The notes beneath the pieces were generated by a model. That model was not told where the DNA came from. It worked only from the letters and a program-made list of their open reading frames with translations, and searched no databases. From NCBI GenBank assembly GCA_947311845.1, contig CAMZMU010000027.1, positions 77,166,825-77,230,824 of the forward strand: DNA of 64,000 bases, given 5' to 3'. This DNA is from Poa pratensis (Eukaryota; Streptophyta; Magnoliopsida; Poales; Poaceae). Positions 23,401 to 34,155 of the stretch are shown piece after piece. Positions within the stretch are counted from its first letter, which is position 1, and every line of letters starts with the position of its first letter. Made by a program: the position numbers and the translations under genes.

Positions 23401-25996
23401 AGGAAAAATAATTCTGAGCTAGAATTAATACTAGCAGTGATGATTAGCTTATTTAGAGCATGATTTAATCATGTTTGTTTGCTGTGATGCCTCCATGTAG
23501 AGTTACACATCATTCTTGCTTGATTAGAAATGTTTTTATGTTTTCCTGTGCTTCTTCCAAGTGTTCAGATGTGCATAGCTCAGTTAATCCAGCTCTGCTA
23601 GTTCACTGGCTTGTGTGCTTTGATAAAAACAGAATAGGAACAATACTACACTGAAAATCTTTCCCTTGCTTCTGTAGATGCTCAAACAAATGGTACAACA
23701 CTCAACTTCACTCCCTTTCATCTCTCTGCCCTATTTCTTGCACAGAACAGAAGTACTCTGCTTGCAAATCATCTTCTATAGCACCACACCTTGCTGAGCA
23801 AGGTTCTGTTAAGAACAGATGCTAAATTCAGCACTCAAGCATGGTTCTGTCATTTACAGAACCTGCTAAATCACTCTCTAGCACATATGTTTAACAACCT
23901 TGAGTGTAGAGCAGATAAAGCTACGGAAGAGTCTGATCTTGCTCCAAGGTTCAACCGTCTCTTCTGGACTGCACCTTGTGGTTCTACCTTCTCCTCCTTG
24001 TTGCTTGACTTCTCCTAAGTTTTAATGGCTTGTGGTGGATGGTTTAGGTAATCTCCATGATTGGCTTGTGATTTGTGGTTGTTCTTGGTGAAGAACAGAT
24101 GGAAATGGTGCTGCTAGATAGATGATTGGCTGCTGTGTAGAACTTGTGGTGTAGCTAGTTGTTCTTGTGTTCTTGCTAAAATGGAAATATATTATTTGGT
24201 CCAATTCGTTGGTCCCATAAAACCATGGTGTGTAGTGATCAAAGGGCTGCCATGAGATGTCTTTTATAAGGCTTTGTTATCCCTCACAAGTTGACACCTC
24301 AAGTGGTGACTCTTGCTTTACATGGGTGAGTAAGCTACTTGTTGTCATGCCCTCACACATGAGCATTACTTGGGGTTCAAGTTAAGCTAGATATTTCCCT
24401 TGTGGATGAAGATGAGTAGTCATTGGTCTTATCCTCTTGTGAGATATTTTGCTTGTGGATAGCTCTCCTATGTGGCAAGCTTATCCATCCCAAGCTTGGT
24501 ATTATCTCTTTGCAAGATTTATTCTTAGGCAAGCCAAGTGGCTTTTGTTGCTAGATGGACTTGTGGGCTCATTCTCTTATGTGGGCTTTGTGCAATTATA
24601 TGGGCTTGAGAATAAATTTGTGTAGCTTTAATGATTTAGCTAGTGGCTTTAGAAATATAAGTAGTGATGTTCAAATGGCTTTACAATTTATTTGTGTGAC
24701 TTTAATTTGATTATTTGCTTGGTTGAACAGGGATAAATAAGCTATGTTCAATAGCTTTATGCATGCAATAGAAATCTGTTAACAAGGTAGCTAATCTTGT
24801 TACCAAACTGCTTTTACATAACACAAAACTTTTGAATCCAGGTGACTTATTGGATGGATTTGATCATCTGATCCTTTCTTTTGGTGGAACTAGAATGAAT
24901 GTGTACAGAGGTGCAAAAGTGACCCCTTCTATCTTCCTAGGCTTGTCCTAGTGGAAAGGTAGCTGGATTAGGTTGCTTTTGCATTATTTTCTATGCCATT
25001 TCATTTGCTTTCTGCCATACTTGCTAGAGATTTTAATAAGAACAGATGCTACAGCCTATGATGCAAAGTCTGAGGCAAATGTCCCTTAAAAAGAACAGAT
25101 ACTTGCATTTGGCTTTAACTTCTCGATGATGAGTTTGCATAGCACCTCTATGCATGGCTGAGAGAAAATCCTTCTCCAAAATCCTCTTTGATGTATGTCT
25201 TTCTTTCTTCTGCCCTTTCTTGTATTATTTGTCTTGCAGGAATTAAGATAAGAAGTTTGGAATATAGAAGATCAAAATAATGATGAGAAGATAAAGATCT
25301 AGTTTAAGGATTCTTTTCATTCATTTGTAAACTCCTTTTTATTTGGATGAGATATGTACATATTCTATAAATGATGTAATTGTTATTCTTTCGACTTCAA
25401 TTAGTGAAATAGTATTAGGTCATGAATACATATGTTGTACCAAATGCCTCTTGTCATTCGGCTTCAATTGTATTTTAAAGATGTGTATAAGATGATCAAA
25501 TGAGATGTTGTTGTATGAGATGAGATCTTGATGTATTTATATATACACTTTGGACCATCATTTGAAATTGTTGTTTCTAAGTGTGGGAAATGATGTAGGA
25601 AATGTGGTGTATGAATTCTTATTATGTGTGAAATGAGGTCTTAATAATTGTTTCCTTTTATGGTCATGGATGTCTAGATGATAGGGATAAGATAAGGAAC
25701 TGAGATAAGAATTGAGATGATATGAGTGGTTTGTATTTTATACTCTGTTTGAATTATAAACCTGTGATATCAGTGAATTGTGTTCAAAATGTTTTAGAAT
25801 TATGTAAAGGTCATGTCGAAGTTCATAGCACTCAACAGATGATCTCTAGCCTAATTCATCAGAGTCGAGAGAAACATCGATCCCTTTAACTCTTTTCTTA
25901 AGCGCGCCAAAATTTCCCGCATTTTCAGATGCATGCTATGCAAATACAAATATTCTATTTCTACCCTTTTGACTCTCTAAACCCTGGGGTATTACA
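20425..25996 (-). repeat. RLG-2 LTR, full length (~5.57 kb)
   Basis: In element orientation it starts TGTAATACCCCAGGG (at 25996) and ends GGTCACCGCA (20425), next to the primer site at 20411-20422. The part beyond 23569 exists once; the rest is shared with unit 1. A minus-strand TATA-like CTTATAAAAG lies at 24261-24270. The bases after it, GGTGG (25997-26001), are the presumed target duplication, whose mate is outside the window. It contains no coding domains. Confidence 0.75.
24261..24270 (-). promoter_or_regulatory. Possible TATA box of RLG-2 LTR
   Basis: CTTATAAAAG on the minus strand lies about 1.7 kb into the LTR and upstream (element sense) of the GC-rich leader-like block near 22700-23140. 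It is supported only by sequence match and position. Confidence 0.3.
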
Positions 25997-26461
25997 GGTG
26001 GAGGCCCCGCCGCCGAACTGGGCAGCGATGCCGAACCCGGCAGCGCCCATGGAGGACGAGGAGGCCAACCTGCAGGCCGCCATCGACGCCTCCGACCTGG
26101 AGGAGCTGGGCCAGTGGCCTCACCTCGCGGAGGCGCTTCGGGAATCGGCGGAGGCGGCGACGGCGGCGGAACAGGAGCGTGCGCAGCGGGAGGCGGAGGG
26201 GTGGGTCCTCTACGACGAGGCGGAGGCTTGGCGTCGCGAAGACGAGGCGGATGCCTACAACCGCCAACAGGAGGAGGAGGCGGCGGCGTACGGGCTCCGC
26301 CAGGCGCCGTGGTCACCGTGGCAGCCCCAAGGGCCGTGGTAGCCCGCTCCGGCGTGGCCGCAAGAGCCCGAGGCGCCGGCTACGCCTCCGCCAGCGCCTG
26401 CAGGCCACCGGCCCACTTGTTCGAGGTGCCATACGTCATCCTCTCGGATGACGAGGAGTAG
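25997..26461 (+). pseudogene. GC-rich decayed ORF, Glu/Ala-rich, function unknown
   Basis: The frame from ATG 26028 (MPNPAAPMEDEEANLQAAID) runs 105 codons with strong Ala/Glu bias and ends ...PWSPWQPQGPW at TAG 26340-26342, probably a former CAG. The same frame then reads PAPAWPQEPEAPATPPPAP. A one-base shift near 26418 gives a natural-looking acidic terminus FEVPYVILSDDEE and stop at 26461. The RLG-2 LTR ends at 25996, so sequence before the insertion point is missing here. I do not recognise the family. The codon bias looks like a grass gene or a gene-like part of a DNA transposon. Confidence 0.45.
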
Positions 26462-26644
26462 AAGGCCACGGCGAGCACCTGGCCACGGCGGCGCCAACTC
26501 CAGCAGCCAGCCCCACCCCCAAACCCATAGCTAGGGTTTTAAGTTTTTTTTTCTCGAGTTTGTGTCACTGGCCCGTGGGCCCTACTACTGAACCCTCCTA
26601 TATATGTAAATTATTTTAAAAAAAATTCGCCTTGTCCATTTTTT

Positions 26645-26765
26645 TGCGCCACACCGTTGGGGGTACCTCCACCCCAAAGCGAAAACATGTCTGCGGTCCG
26701 CCCCCAAACGGACCAAAAGGGACACATTGGGGTGTCCCTTTGCGGCACGCCGTTGGAGGTGCCCT
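26645..26765. repeat. Direct repeat pair TGCGSCACRCCGTTGG
   Basis: Two ~25-bp direct repeats (26645-26669 and 26741-26765), each TGCG(C/G)CAC(A/G)CCGTTGG followed by GGTACCT or AGGTGCC, flank a stretch rich in CCCCAAA/GGACC. This is reminiscent of repetitive GC-rich sequence common in Triticeae DNA, but no element boundary could be defined. Confidence 0.4.
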
Positions 26766-26769
26766 AATG

Positions 26770-27597
26770 CTACCTCTCTGTTTGATTTGCAACGCAGCCC
26801 GGCCTGGTGGAGTTTTATTTACCTCAATGCCAACAACCACAACTGCGTATCAGCGTGTAACCACAGATTTTATTGCTCGGATATATTAGTTTTAAAGCAC
26901 TCACATCACATCCATGTCCAGGGTGAGAAATTCAGTATCAACTTACTGCACATTATTGGCCAATCTTCAACAATTGGCTCCACGTTCTGAATTACTCGTA
27001 AGCTCCGGCTGTCTCCATGAAGATGTAGTACTTGATCATGAAGACGCAATCTCTAGTGTTTAAAAACTCGAATGAATTGTATATGCCAACTGATAGAAAA
27101 AGATTATGACAGTCCGAAATTCATTTTAAAAAACAAATTTTGAAATGTCGAAAAAAAAATCTGAAATAAAGTTCCGTGGATGTCTTCATATTCTATGTGT
27201 TCACAAATTCGTTTCACCAAAAACCGATATGTTTTGTGCCATGTGTAAAAAAGACAAAAAAAGTCTCTAAAAAAAGCTTATTTTAGCATCAAATTTTGTC
27301 TTTTTATAAAAGCCATAAAAAATATCAGTTTCTCATGAAATGACTTTGTGAACACGTACCATGTTAAATTTAGATATATGCGCGGACGTTTTTTCCAATT
27401 TTTTTGAAATTTCTAAGTCCATCCAAAACACCAAAAAGAGAACTCCGATTAATTTTGGAAAAAAGCAACTTTTTTGTATGAAAAAAGAAACACAGACTTG
27501 TACCACTCACTTCAGTTCATCACCTCATCCGTCTTGCATATAGTCTTGTCTTCTTCTACGACTACTGTTACTCAATTCTCATCACCTGCCTTCTCAC
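26770..27597. other. Intergenic AT-rich stretch upstream of the PWWP pseudogene
   Basis: No gene is seen. 27100-27430 is rich in A- and T-runs (TTTTGAAAT, AATTTTTTTGAAATTTC) with weak mirror similarity between its ends, possibly an old MITE. The promoter of the downstream PWWP gene would lie at the right end; no clear TATA box was found. Confidence 0.4.
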
Positions 27598-28808
27598 ATG
27601 GCGCCGGAGGAAGGAGCTACCGTTGCCAAGAACGTCGACGAGTGGCTGGGGAGCGCCCTGGACAGCCCGCGAGGCTCCGCGTCATGCACAAGGACGTGGC
27701 GGAGCTTCTCCAGGGCGCCTACGACCGGCAGGCGTCGCCGGCGCGTGTGCCCAAGGCCGGCGTGGTGAAGGACTGGCCGGACCACGCCTGGTACGACTGC
27801 GCGTTCGAGGACGGCGAGCGCTGCGGCCTTGCGGCGCCGCCGCGGCTGGTGTGGCTGAAGGTGAAGGGCCACCCGTGGTGTCCGGCTCAAGTGTTCGACC
27901 CGGCGGAGGCGTCGCAGCTCGCTCTGGGGAACGCCGGCGGCACGGCGCCGCGCTGGTGGCCTGCTTCTGGGACAAGAACTTCGCGTGGGTCGCCGACGAG
28001 GAGGCGCTCCTCCCGTTCCGCGACGGCTTCCCGCACCTCGCGTCCATCCAGAGCCGGCTCGAGGGCGGCGGCACCACCCTGTCCTCTTTCGCCTCCGCCG
28101 TGGACACCGCGCTGGGCGAGGTAGCGCGACGCGTGGAGGCCGCCTGTCGTGCAACTGCGCCATCAGCGAAGGCGTCGCCAAGAAGCGGTGATCGACAACG
28201 CCGGCGTTCGGACGGGCGCGCACGGGCCGTTTGTGGACGCCTCCTTCGCGAGGGCCGCGCTCCGCGGTCAGGCCTTTGTCGGGTACCTCTGCGCGCTGGC
28301 GGTGGCGCCGCTGGCCGGTGCCGACATGGTCGACCGCACCGTCGCCACGGCGCAGCTCAGGGCCTTCACCCGGTGGAGGGGCGCCAGGGGACTTCCCGTG
28401 TACACGGCCTACCACGGTATCGACGACGGCGCCATGGAGGCCAGGCCGACGCCGGCGCCGCGCCGTGCCAAGAGGAGAAGGCCAAGGGAGGAGACGTCGG
28501 CGACAAATGGGGGATGTCAAGGTGCGGCGACGCCCGGGAGCTGGAGGATTATGAGCCGAGTCCACAGCCCCTGTCTCAGCAGACGGCCACGAAGATGGGC
28601 AAGCTCATGCGCCGGGCGGCGCGACAGATGTCAGTGTCGCCGGTGAATCCAGGTTTCTTGACAAGGTGCACAGAGGCTGCTGATCACCATCCTTCAGCCA
28701 AACCGCAGAATGGTGGCCTCAAGCAGGAACCTTTGCTGGCTGGGCTTGTGCTGAGCTTCACCGGTTGGAATGGCGTCCCTTCCACGAGTGACCTTGTCAC
28801 GATCTTCA
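27598..28808 (+). pseudogene. PWWP-domain (PDP-type) gene, 5' part, frameshifted
   Basis: The start at 27598 is MAPEEGATVAKN. After a one-base shift near 27655, the frame reads a Lys/Asp-rich segment (VMHKDVAELLQGAYDRQ) and then a PWWP domain: PPRLVWLKVKGHPWCPAQVF and, after a shift near 27935, ALVACFWDKNFAWVADEEAL. Typical PWWP proteins have (G)HPWWPA; here the second Trp is Cys. Further shifts near 28140, 28187 and 28500 break the frame before the C-terminal part (KMGKLMRRAARQMSVSP, LAGLVLSFTGWNGVPSTSDL). Plant PDP proteins are chromatin readers working with MSI-type histone-binding subunits. The ORF stops where a Copia element entered at CTTCA (28804-28808). It was probably a single-exon coding gene. 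Confidence 0.8.
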
Positions 28809-29783
28809 TGTTGGAATACTAGGCATAATTTCTATGATTAATTTCAGAATATTAAACATGACAATCACAACTGCTAACATGTTAAACACAAACATATTAG
28901 ATGTACTAATTAATACGAACAGCAGCAACACACACGCCAACATATCCATAGTAAAACAGTTCGGTTTATGCAGCGCGTACCGAACAGTTGCAGATGAACC
29001 AGCCGTTGAAGTAGCGACGGCAGCAGCTTGAGCGGCTTCGGTGTCGGCAACAGCTCGAAGAAGACGGCGTTGGAGACGAGTCGCCCGCGGATCCGGCGAT
29101 CGTCCAGGGAGGCGAGCCGTGATGAAGAACTTGAAAGCAGTCGCGCGGAGCGCTTCCCAAAAACCTTATTCGCCCTCTCCCGTACAGGATCACAAGGACA
29201 AGTGGTTCCGGAGACCTGCTGTCCCGTTCGCCGGTGCACGCCGGCGCACGGGATGGAGTAGACTACGGTGGCGGCGCAAGGCACGAGATTGGCAAAACCT
29301 AGATTGGTTCGGTGTATGACGGCGCACGGTGCATGACAATATATAGTGCGGTTCGGAAAACCCTAACGGGTACAACGTGGGCCGGCCACGTCGCACACGT
29401 TTGAGTCGGTTACAGCAGCCCACGATCCGGTAGCGATCCGAATTGGCTAAGCTGTACACGTACGCTAACACGACTCGTTTTTCCTGAACTGCAAAAATAT
29501 AAGCATCGGCTCGGCTCATTCCCGCAACCCGCGGCGTGTCGTGACGGACGGCGGCGGAGGAGGAGGAGGAGTGCGCACGAGAGAGCCTTCTATTCTCAGC
29601 CAGCACACCAAGTGATAGAACACTCCACTATATAAAGTGGTGCAGCTCTCTCTAAGCTAGCAGTATGGGACTAAACTTTAGTCACGTACATGCACCTCCA
29701 AAATTCTGCCATGCACATGGGCCAATTTGAGATTTCCAGAATTGCTTATATGGGCTGCCCACTAATGGGCCCAAATTCTAACA
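28809..29783 (-). repeat. RLC-1 3' LTR
   Basis: This is the element-sense 3' LTR, preceded on the minus strand by the purine tract GGTGGGGGAT (29784-29793). It contains a GGA microsatellite near 29553-29571, longer by one GGA than in the other LTR, and a TATA copy at 29628-29636. Confidence 0.9.
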
Positions 29784-30324
29784 ATCCCCCACCAGATCTC
29801 AAATTCCCATTTAGAGATTTTGCCAAACCTCGTTTCTTGTTTATATACCAGTGTTTCAGCAGAGACTGTTAAGTTGAACTTCCGCCTAGAGCTTCAAGCT
29901 ACATCTACCAGCAACTTGAACAATGGACGAACCTTGAATTGCAAGTTTGGTGCCAATAGACTTCACTCAAAGTCATAACCAGTACGTGGCTGCCAGTAGC
30001 CTACCCCGCGGGTGGAGCATATGCGTCATACTCCCTGGTCTCTTCATGAGTTTACTAGAGATCACCCAAATCTCATAGACTGCGACGTTTAACAGTCGGA
30101 CTCATATAGGTGTGTTCTTTCAAGGTCGCTCTGTAGGATAGCACCTTTGCTACGAATAGCCAACAGAAACACATTAAGGCATATTGCCAACCTGCCTTAC
30201 AGAATGTGAGAGTTATGCATCTTCCACGGAGAGGGTTAAAAATAACTCTCCTCAGTTAAACCACTAGCTTGTTCTTCCCAGGTCCTAATTCACGGGATCT
30301 CCGATCACATAGGTTGGGTTACCA

Positions 30325-31205
30325 CTATGGTGTAACGCTCACGGGTCTCAACCCCATCTCCCTCGATGCACTATCTATCACATTACGTGATAGTCCCTTT
30401 GTAAAGGGATCTGCCAGGTTTTTGTCAGTTTGAATATAACTAACAGTCATTACTCCGGAGTTTCTCATTTTCCTGACAGACTTCAAGCGTCTTTTAACGT
30501 GTCTTGATGACTTCGCATTATCCTTAGCACTGTTCACTTTCATGATAACCGTTGGTTGTCACAGTTCATAAGGATGGCCGGTAATGGTTGCTCAACCACC
30601 GGCAAGTCCATCAAGAGCTCACGCAGCCATTCTGTCTCAACAGAAGCTGTATCTAAAGCAGTAAGTTCTGCTTCCATGGTTGACCTCGTCAAAATGGTCT
30701 GTTTGCAAGACCTCCATGACACTGCGCCACCTCCAAGAATAAATGCATATCCACTTGTGGCGTAGAGCTCATCAACATCTGAGATCCAGTTCGCATCACA
30801 GTATCCCTCAAGCACCGCAGGGTGCCCTGAATAGTGAATCCCATAACTCATTGTACCGTTCAGATAGCGCATGACCCTTTCAAGTGCATGCCAATGATCA
30901 ATACCCGGGTTAGACATGAACCTGCTCAACTTGCTCACAGCAAAAGAGATGTCAGGTCTCGTCGCGCTCGCAAGGTACATGAGTGAACCGATCACTTGAG
31001 AATATCTTAATTGATCTCTCGTTTCCTTCTTGTTCTTTCTGAGTGTCACACTGGGATCATAGGGTGTTGGAGAAGGCTTGCTGTCTATATAACCAAAGCG
31101 GCTCAAGACCTTCTCAACATAGTGTGATTGCGTTAACGTAATCCCACTCTCATCCCTAATCAACTTAATGTTCAGGATCACATCAGCTTGTCCCAGATCT
31201 TTCAT
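30325..31205 (-). pseudogene. RLC-1 RNase H domain and pol C-terminus
   Basis: The 30540-31205 frame holds the end of the polymerase connection ([18 protein letters not shown]), [20 protein letters not shown], and the RNase H core with [25 protein letters not shown] and [10 protein letters not shown]. After a one-base shift at 30540, the 30325-30543 frame gives SGVMTVSYIQTDKNLADPFT and the terminus. Asp (YCDANW) and Glu (MEAE) active-site residues are present. RNase H would remove the RNA template during reverse transcription. Confidence 0.88.
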
Positions 31206-32089
31206 ATCAAAGCTCTTTGACAGAAAGACTTGACCTCATTTATCACTATCATGCTTGTACCGAAAATCAGTATGTCATCAACATACAAGCATAATATAAC
31301 ACTATCGCCCCCACCATGGCGATAATATACACACCTATCAGCCTCATTAATGGCAAAGCCTGCAGAAGTTAAAGTTCTGTCAAACTTCTCATGCCATTGC
31401 TTAGGTGCTTGCTTCAGCCCATACAAAGATTTTAACAATTTGCACACCTTTCTCTCTTCACCTTTTACTACAAACCCATCAGGCTGATCCATATAAATTT
31501 CCTCTTCCAACTCTCCGTTAAGGAAAGCTGTCTTCACGTCCATTTGATGAACGAAGAGATTATAGGAGGCAGCCAGGGAAAGTAGTACACGAATGGTGGT
31601 GAGACGAGCAACAGGTGAATAGGTGTCAAAGTAATCTTCGCCTTCACGCTGGGTGTAGCCCTTGGCCACTAGCCTTGCCTTGTACTTTCAATAGTACCAT
31701 CAGGCTTAGCTTCTTCTTGAACACCCACTTACAACCCACCGGTTTGCAACCGTAGGGTCTTTCAGATAATTCCCAAGTTCCATTAGAAAGAATCGAGTCC
31801 ATCTCATTATGGACAGCTTCTTTCCAGTCATCAGCATCAGGAGATGCAAATGCCTCTGCAATGGACGTGGGAGTATTGTCCACAAGGTACACAATGAAAT
31901 CATCACCAAAGGATTTTTCAGTCCTCTGTCTCTTGCTCCTCTTGGGAGCTGATTCATTGTCATCCTTCTCAAGGACTTCCTCAACAAGTGGTTGTTCAGA
32001 ATGATCAACAGATGTACTAGGTTCAACAAGTATCTCAGAAGAAATTCTAGCAATGCTATGCATATCCTTCATAGGAAATATGTTCTCAA
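31206..32089 (-). pseudogene. RLC-1 reverse transcriptase
   Basis: 32072-31644 gives an acidic linker and the start of the RVT_2 domain (DADDWKEAVHNEMDSILSNG, GCKWVFKKKL). Shifts at ~31670-31710 lead into 31669-31202 with [55 protein letters not shown] and the catalytic [12 protein letters not shown] (YVDD box). The frame breaks again near 31205. Motifs for nucleotide addition are intact, but the reading frame is not. Confidence 0.9.
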
Positions 32090-32890
32090 AAATGTTGCAT
32101 CACGAGATTCGAAAATAGTATCAACATGCATATCAGGTATCTCAGATTTAACCACTAAAAATCTATAGCAAATGCTCCGATGAGCATAGCCTAGAAAGAC
32201 ACAATCCACTGTCTTTGGTCCAAGTTTACGTTTCTTAGGAATTGGCACATTGACTTTCGCCAAACATCCCCAAGTGCGTAAATAAGAAAGTGATGGTGTT
32301 CTCCCAGACCACTCCTCGTAAGGGTCTTCTTTTTATCCTTGTTTGGAACTCTATTCAGGACATGACACGAAGTCAATAAAGCCTCCCCCCACCATGCCTT
32401 AGATAAACCAGCAGTGTCCAACATGGCATTCACCAAATCGGTCAGCGTGCGGTTTTTCCTCTCAGCAACCCCGTTTGATTGGGGAGAATAGGGAGGCGTC
32501 CTCTCATGAATAATACCATGTTCCTCACAGAATTCATCAAATATTTTGGAGAAGTACTCGCCACCACGATCCGACCTAAGACGTTTGATCTTTCTCTCTA
32601 ATTGATTTTCTACTTCAGCTTTATAGATTTTAAAGTAGTCCATAGCCTCATCTTTAGTGTGCAACAAGTATACATAGCAGAACCTAGTAGCATCATCGAT
32701 TAAAGTCATGAATATTTCTTATCACCTTTTGTCAACACGCCATTCATCTCACACAGATCCGAATGTACGAGTTCTAGAGGTGCCAAGTTTCTCTCCTCGG
32801 CTGCCTTGTGAGGCTTTCGAGGTTGCTTAGATTGCACACAGCTATGGCACTTAGAACCTTTGGCAATGGTGAAAGTAGGAATTAAACGCA
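32090..32890 (-). pseudogene. RLC-1 integrase
   Basis: The zinc-binding segment (CHSCVQSKQPRKPHK) lies in 32706-32891. The rve core at 32191-32709 has LIDDATRFCYVYLLH, RLRSDRGGEYFSKIF and PQSNGVAERKNRTLTD, so all three D,D(35)E acids are visible. The C-terminal part continues in other frames (VNVPIPKKRKLGPKTVDCVF). One-base shifts fall near 32888, 32709, 32310 and 32090. Confidence 0.88.
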
Positions 32891-33348
32891 ACTGGAAAGT
32901 CTACTCATTAAACCAAAATTAACATGACATAAACGAGAGTGCCACACATCGGCATCCGAATCCACACTGCCACAAATATGGTTTACTGACTTATTACAAA
33001 AATCCGATAATGAAAAGCGGAACAAGCCTCCGCACTCATACCCTTTACCAATAAATTGTCCAAACTTTGACACAACTACTTTATTGGACTCCAAGACTAA
33101 TTTAAACCCATCTCTGCATAGAAGGGAGCCGCTAACGAGATTCTTGTTCATAGTAGGGACATGCTGCACGTTCCTCAGCTGCACGATCTTCCCCGAAGTA
33201 AACTTCAGATCTACCGTGCCAACACCACGAACAGAAGCATGTGATCCATTCCCCATTAAGACGCTTGAATCGGCGACCTGATAAGATGTGAACATAGAGA
33301 TGTCAGCGCACACATGAACATTAGCACCCGTATCAATCCACCAACATG
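32891..33348 (-). pseudogene. RLC-1 aspartic protease and GAG-pre-integrase domain
   Basis: The protease has CWWIDTGANVHVCADISMF with the DTGA active-site motif, then VLMGNGSHASVRGVGTVDLK and LRNVQHVPTMNKNLVS. The GAG-pre-integrase segment follows with DVWHSRLCHVNFGLMSRLS. It is separated from gag by a one-base shift near 33352. Confidence 0.85.
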
Positions 33349-34110
33349 GAGATTGAAAGAAAGCACAAATGGTAAATTACCATACCCATCAGTATTGCTA
33401 GCGGTCACGACGTTGAAAAAAGAAGTAGTCTTGGTAGGCATGTTGAAGGAAGGCTTACTCTTTGCCTTGTTCTTGCCATGGTGAAAGTTCTTCTGCACCA
33501 TATTGGCGCTAGACTGACCTTCACCTTTCTCAGCGGTGTCCTTAGCCCGAGCCTTCTCCTCAACATCAAGAGACGCTATCAGGTTTTCAACCGATATCTC
33601 CTGTCTCTTGTGTTTGAGAGTTGTGGCGAAGTTCCTCCATGAAGAGGGCAACTTTGCAATAATGCAACCAGCCACAAACTTGTCAGGTAAGGCACACTTA
33701 GCGTACTCAAGCTCCTTCGCAATGCACTATATCTCATGAGCCTGTTCGACTATAGAACGGTTGTTAACCATCCTGAAGTCATGGAAGCTCTCCATGATGT
33801 ACAGTTCACTGCCAGCATCTGCTACACCGAACTTAGCGTTCAGTGCCTCCCAGAGCTCTTTGGCATCTGTGATGTCCATGTACACATCAAACAACTTGTT
33901 GCTAAGAGCACTCAGAACGAGTCCCACAAAGGCAGTATTGGTTTCCTTGAACTTATTCTGATCTTGCTCAGATATAGTTCCTTCAGGTAAACCCTCACTA
34001 GCCTCGAACATTTTTAGAGATCGCAACCACAGTGTGGTCTTGTACTGCCATCTCTTAAAGTCCACACCGGCAAACTTGTCCGGTCTCAGCGCATCGGATA
34101 GATGTCCCAT
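33349..34110 (-). pseudogene. RLC-1 gag (UBN2-type)
   Basis: The start at ATG 34110 reads MGHLSDALRPDKFAGVDFKR. UBN2-like landmarks include WRYK-type YKTTLWLRSLKMFEAS, KELWEALNAKFGVADAGSEL and AKLPSSWRNFATTLKHKR. A TAG at 33727-33729 (IA context: HEI*CIAKELEY) interrupts the frame and looks like CAG to TAG. A basic tail (HHGKNKAKSKPSFN) is present, but no CCHC zinc knuckle is seen. The leader between LTR and start is only ~46 bp. Confidence 0.85.
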
Positions 34111-34155
34111 GTTTAACTCGGAAAATTGCCTATAACACATATAAGGTTTTTGGAT

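Larger units (their letters stand above)
11276..23569. repeat. Tandem duplication, two ~6.14-kb units
   Basis: Unit 1 is 11276-17419 and unit 2 is 17420-23569. Unit 2 begins inside the RLG-1 LTR copy (AGCGCGTCAAGTCGG at 17421) immediately after RLG-2 LTR sequence (AAGTGTTCAGA), and unit 1 flows from the genuine LTR. The same AAGTGTTCAGA end recurs at 23559-23569, where the RLG-2 LTR then continues. Short homology (AGAATGG) is shared at the joint. Each unit contains the RLG-1 LTR tail, ~2.2 kb of RLG-2 internal DNA, its primer site and ~3.1 kb of RLG-2 LTR. The copies are very similar, and most differences are single-base insertions or deletions. Confidence 0.92.

Noticed and set aside
27594..28565. 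323-codon minus-strand ORF
   Set aside because: It is the antisense shadow of the PWWP coding region, Arg/Pro-rich with no domain.
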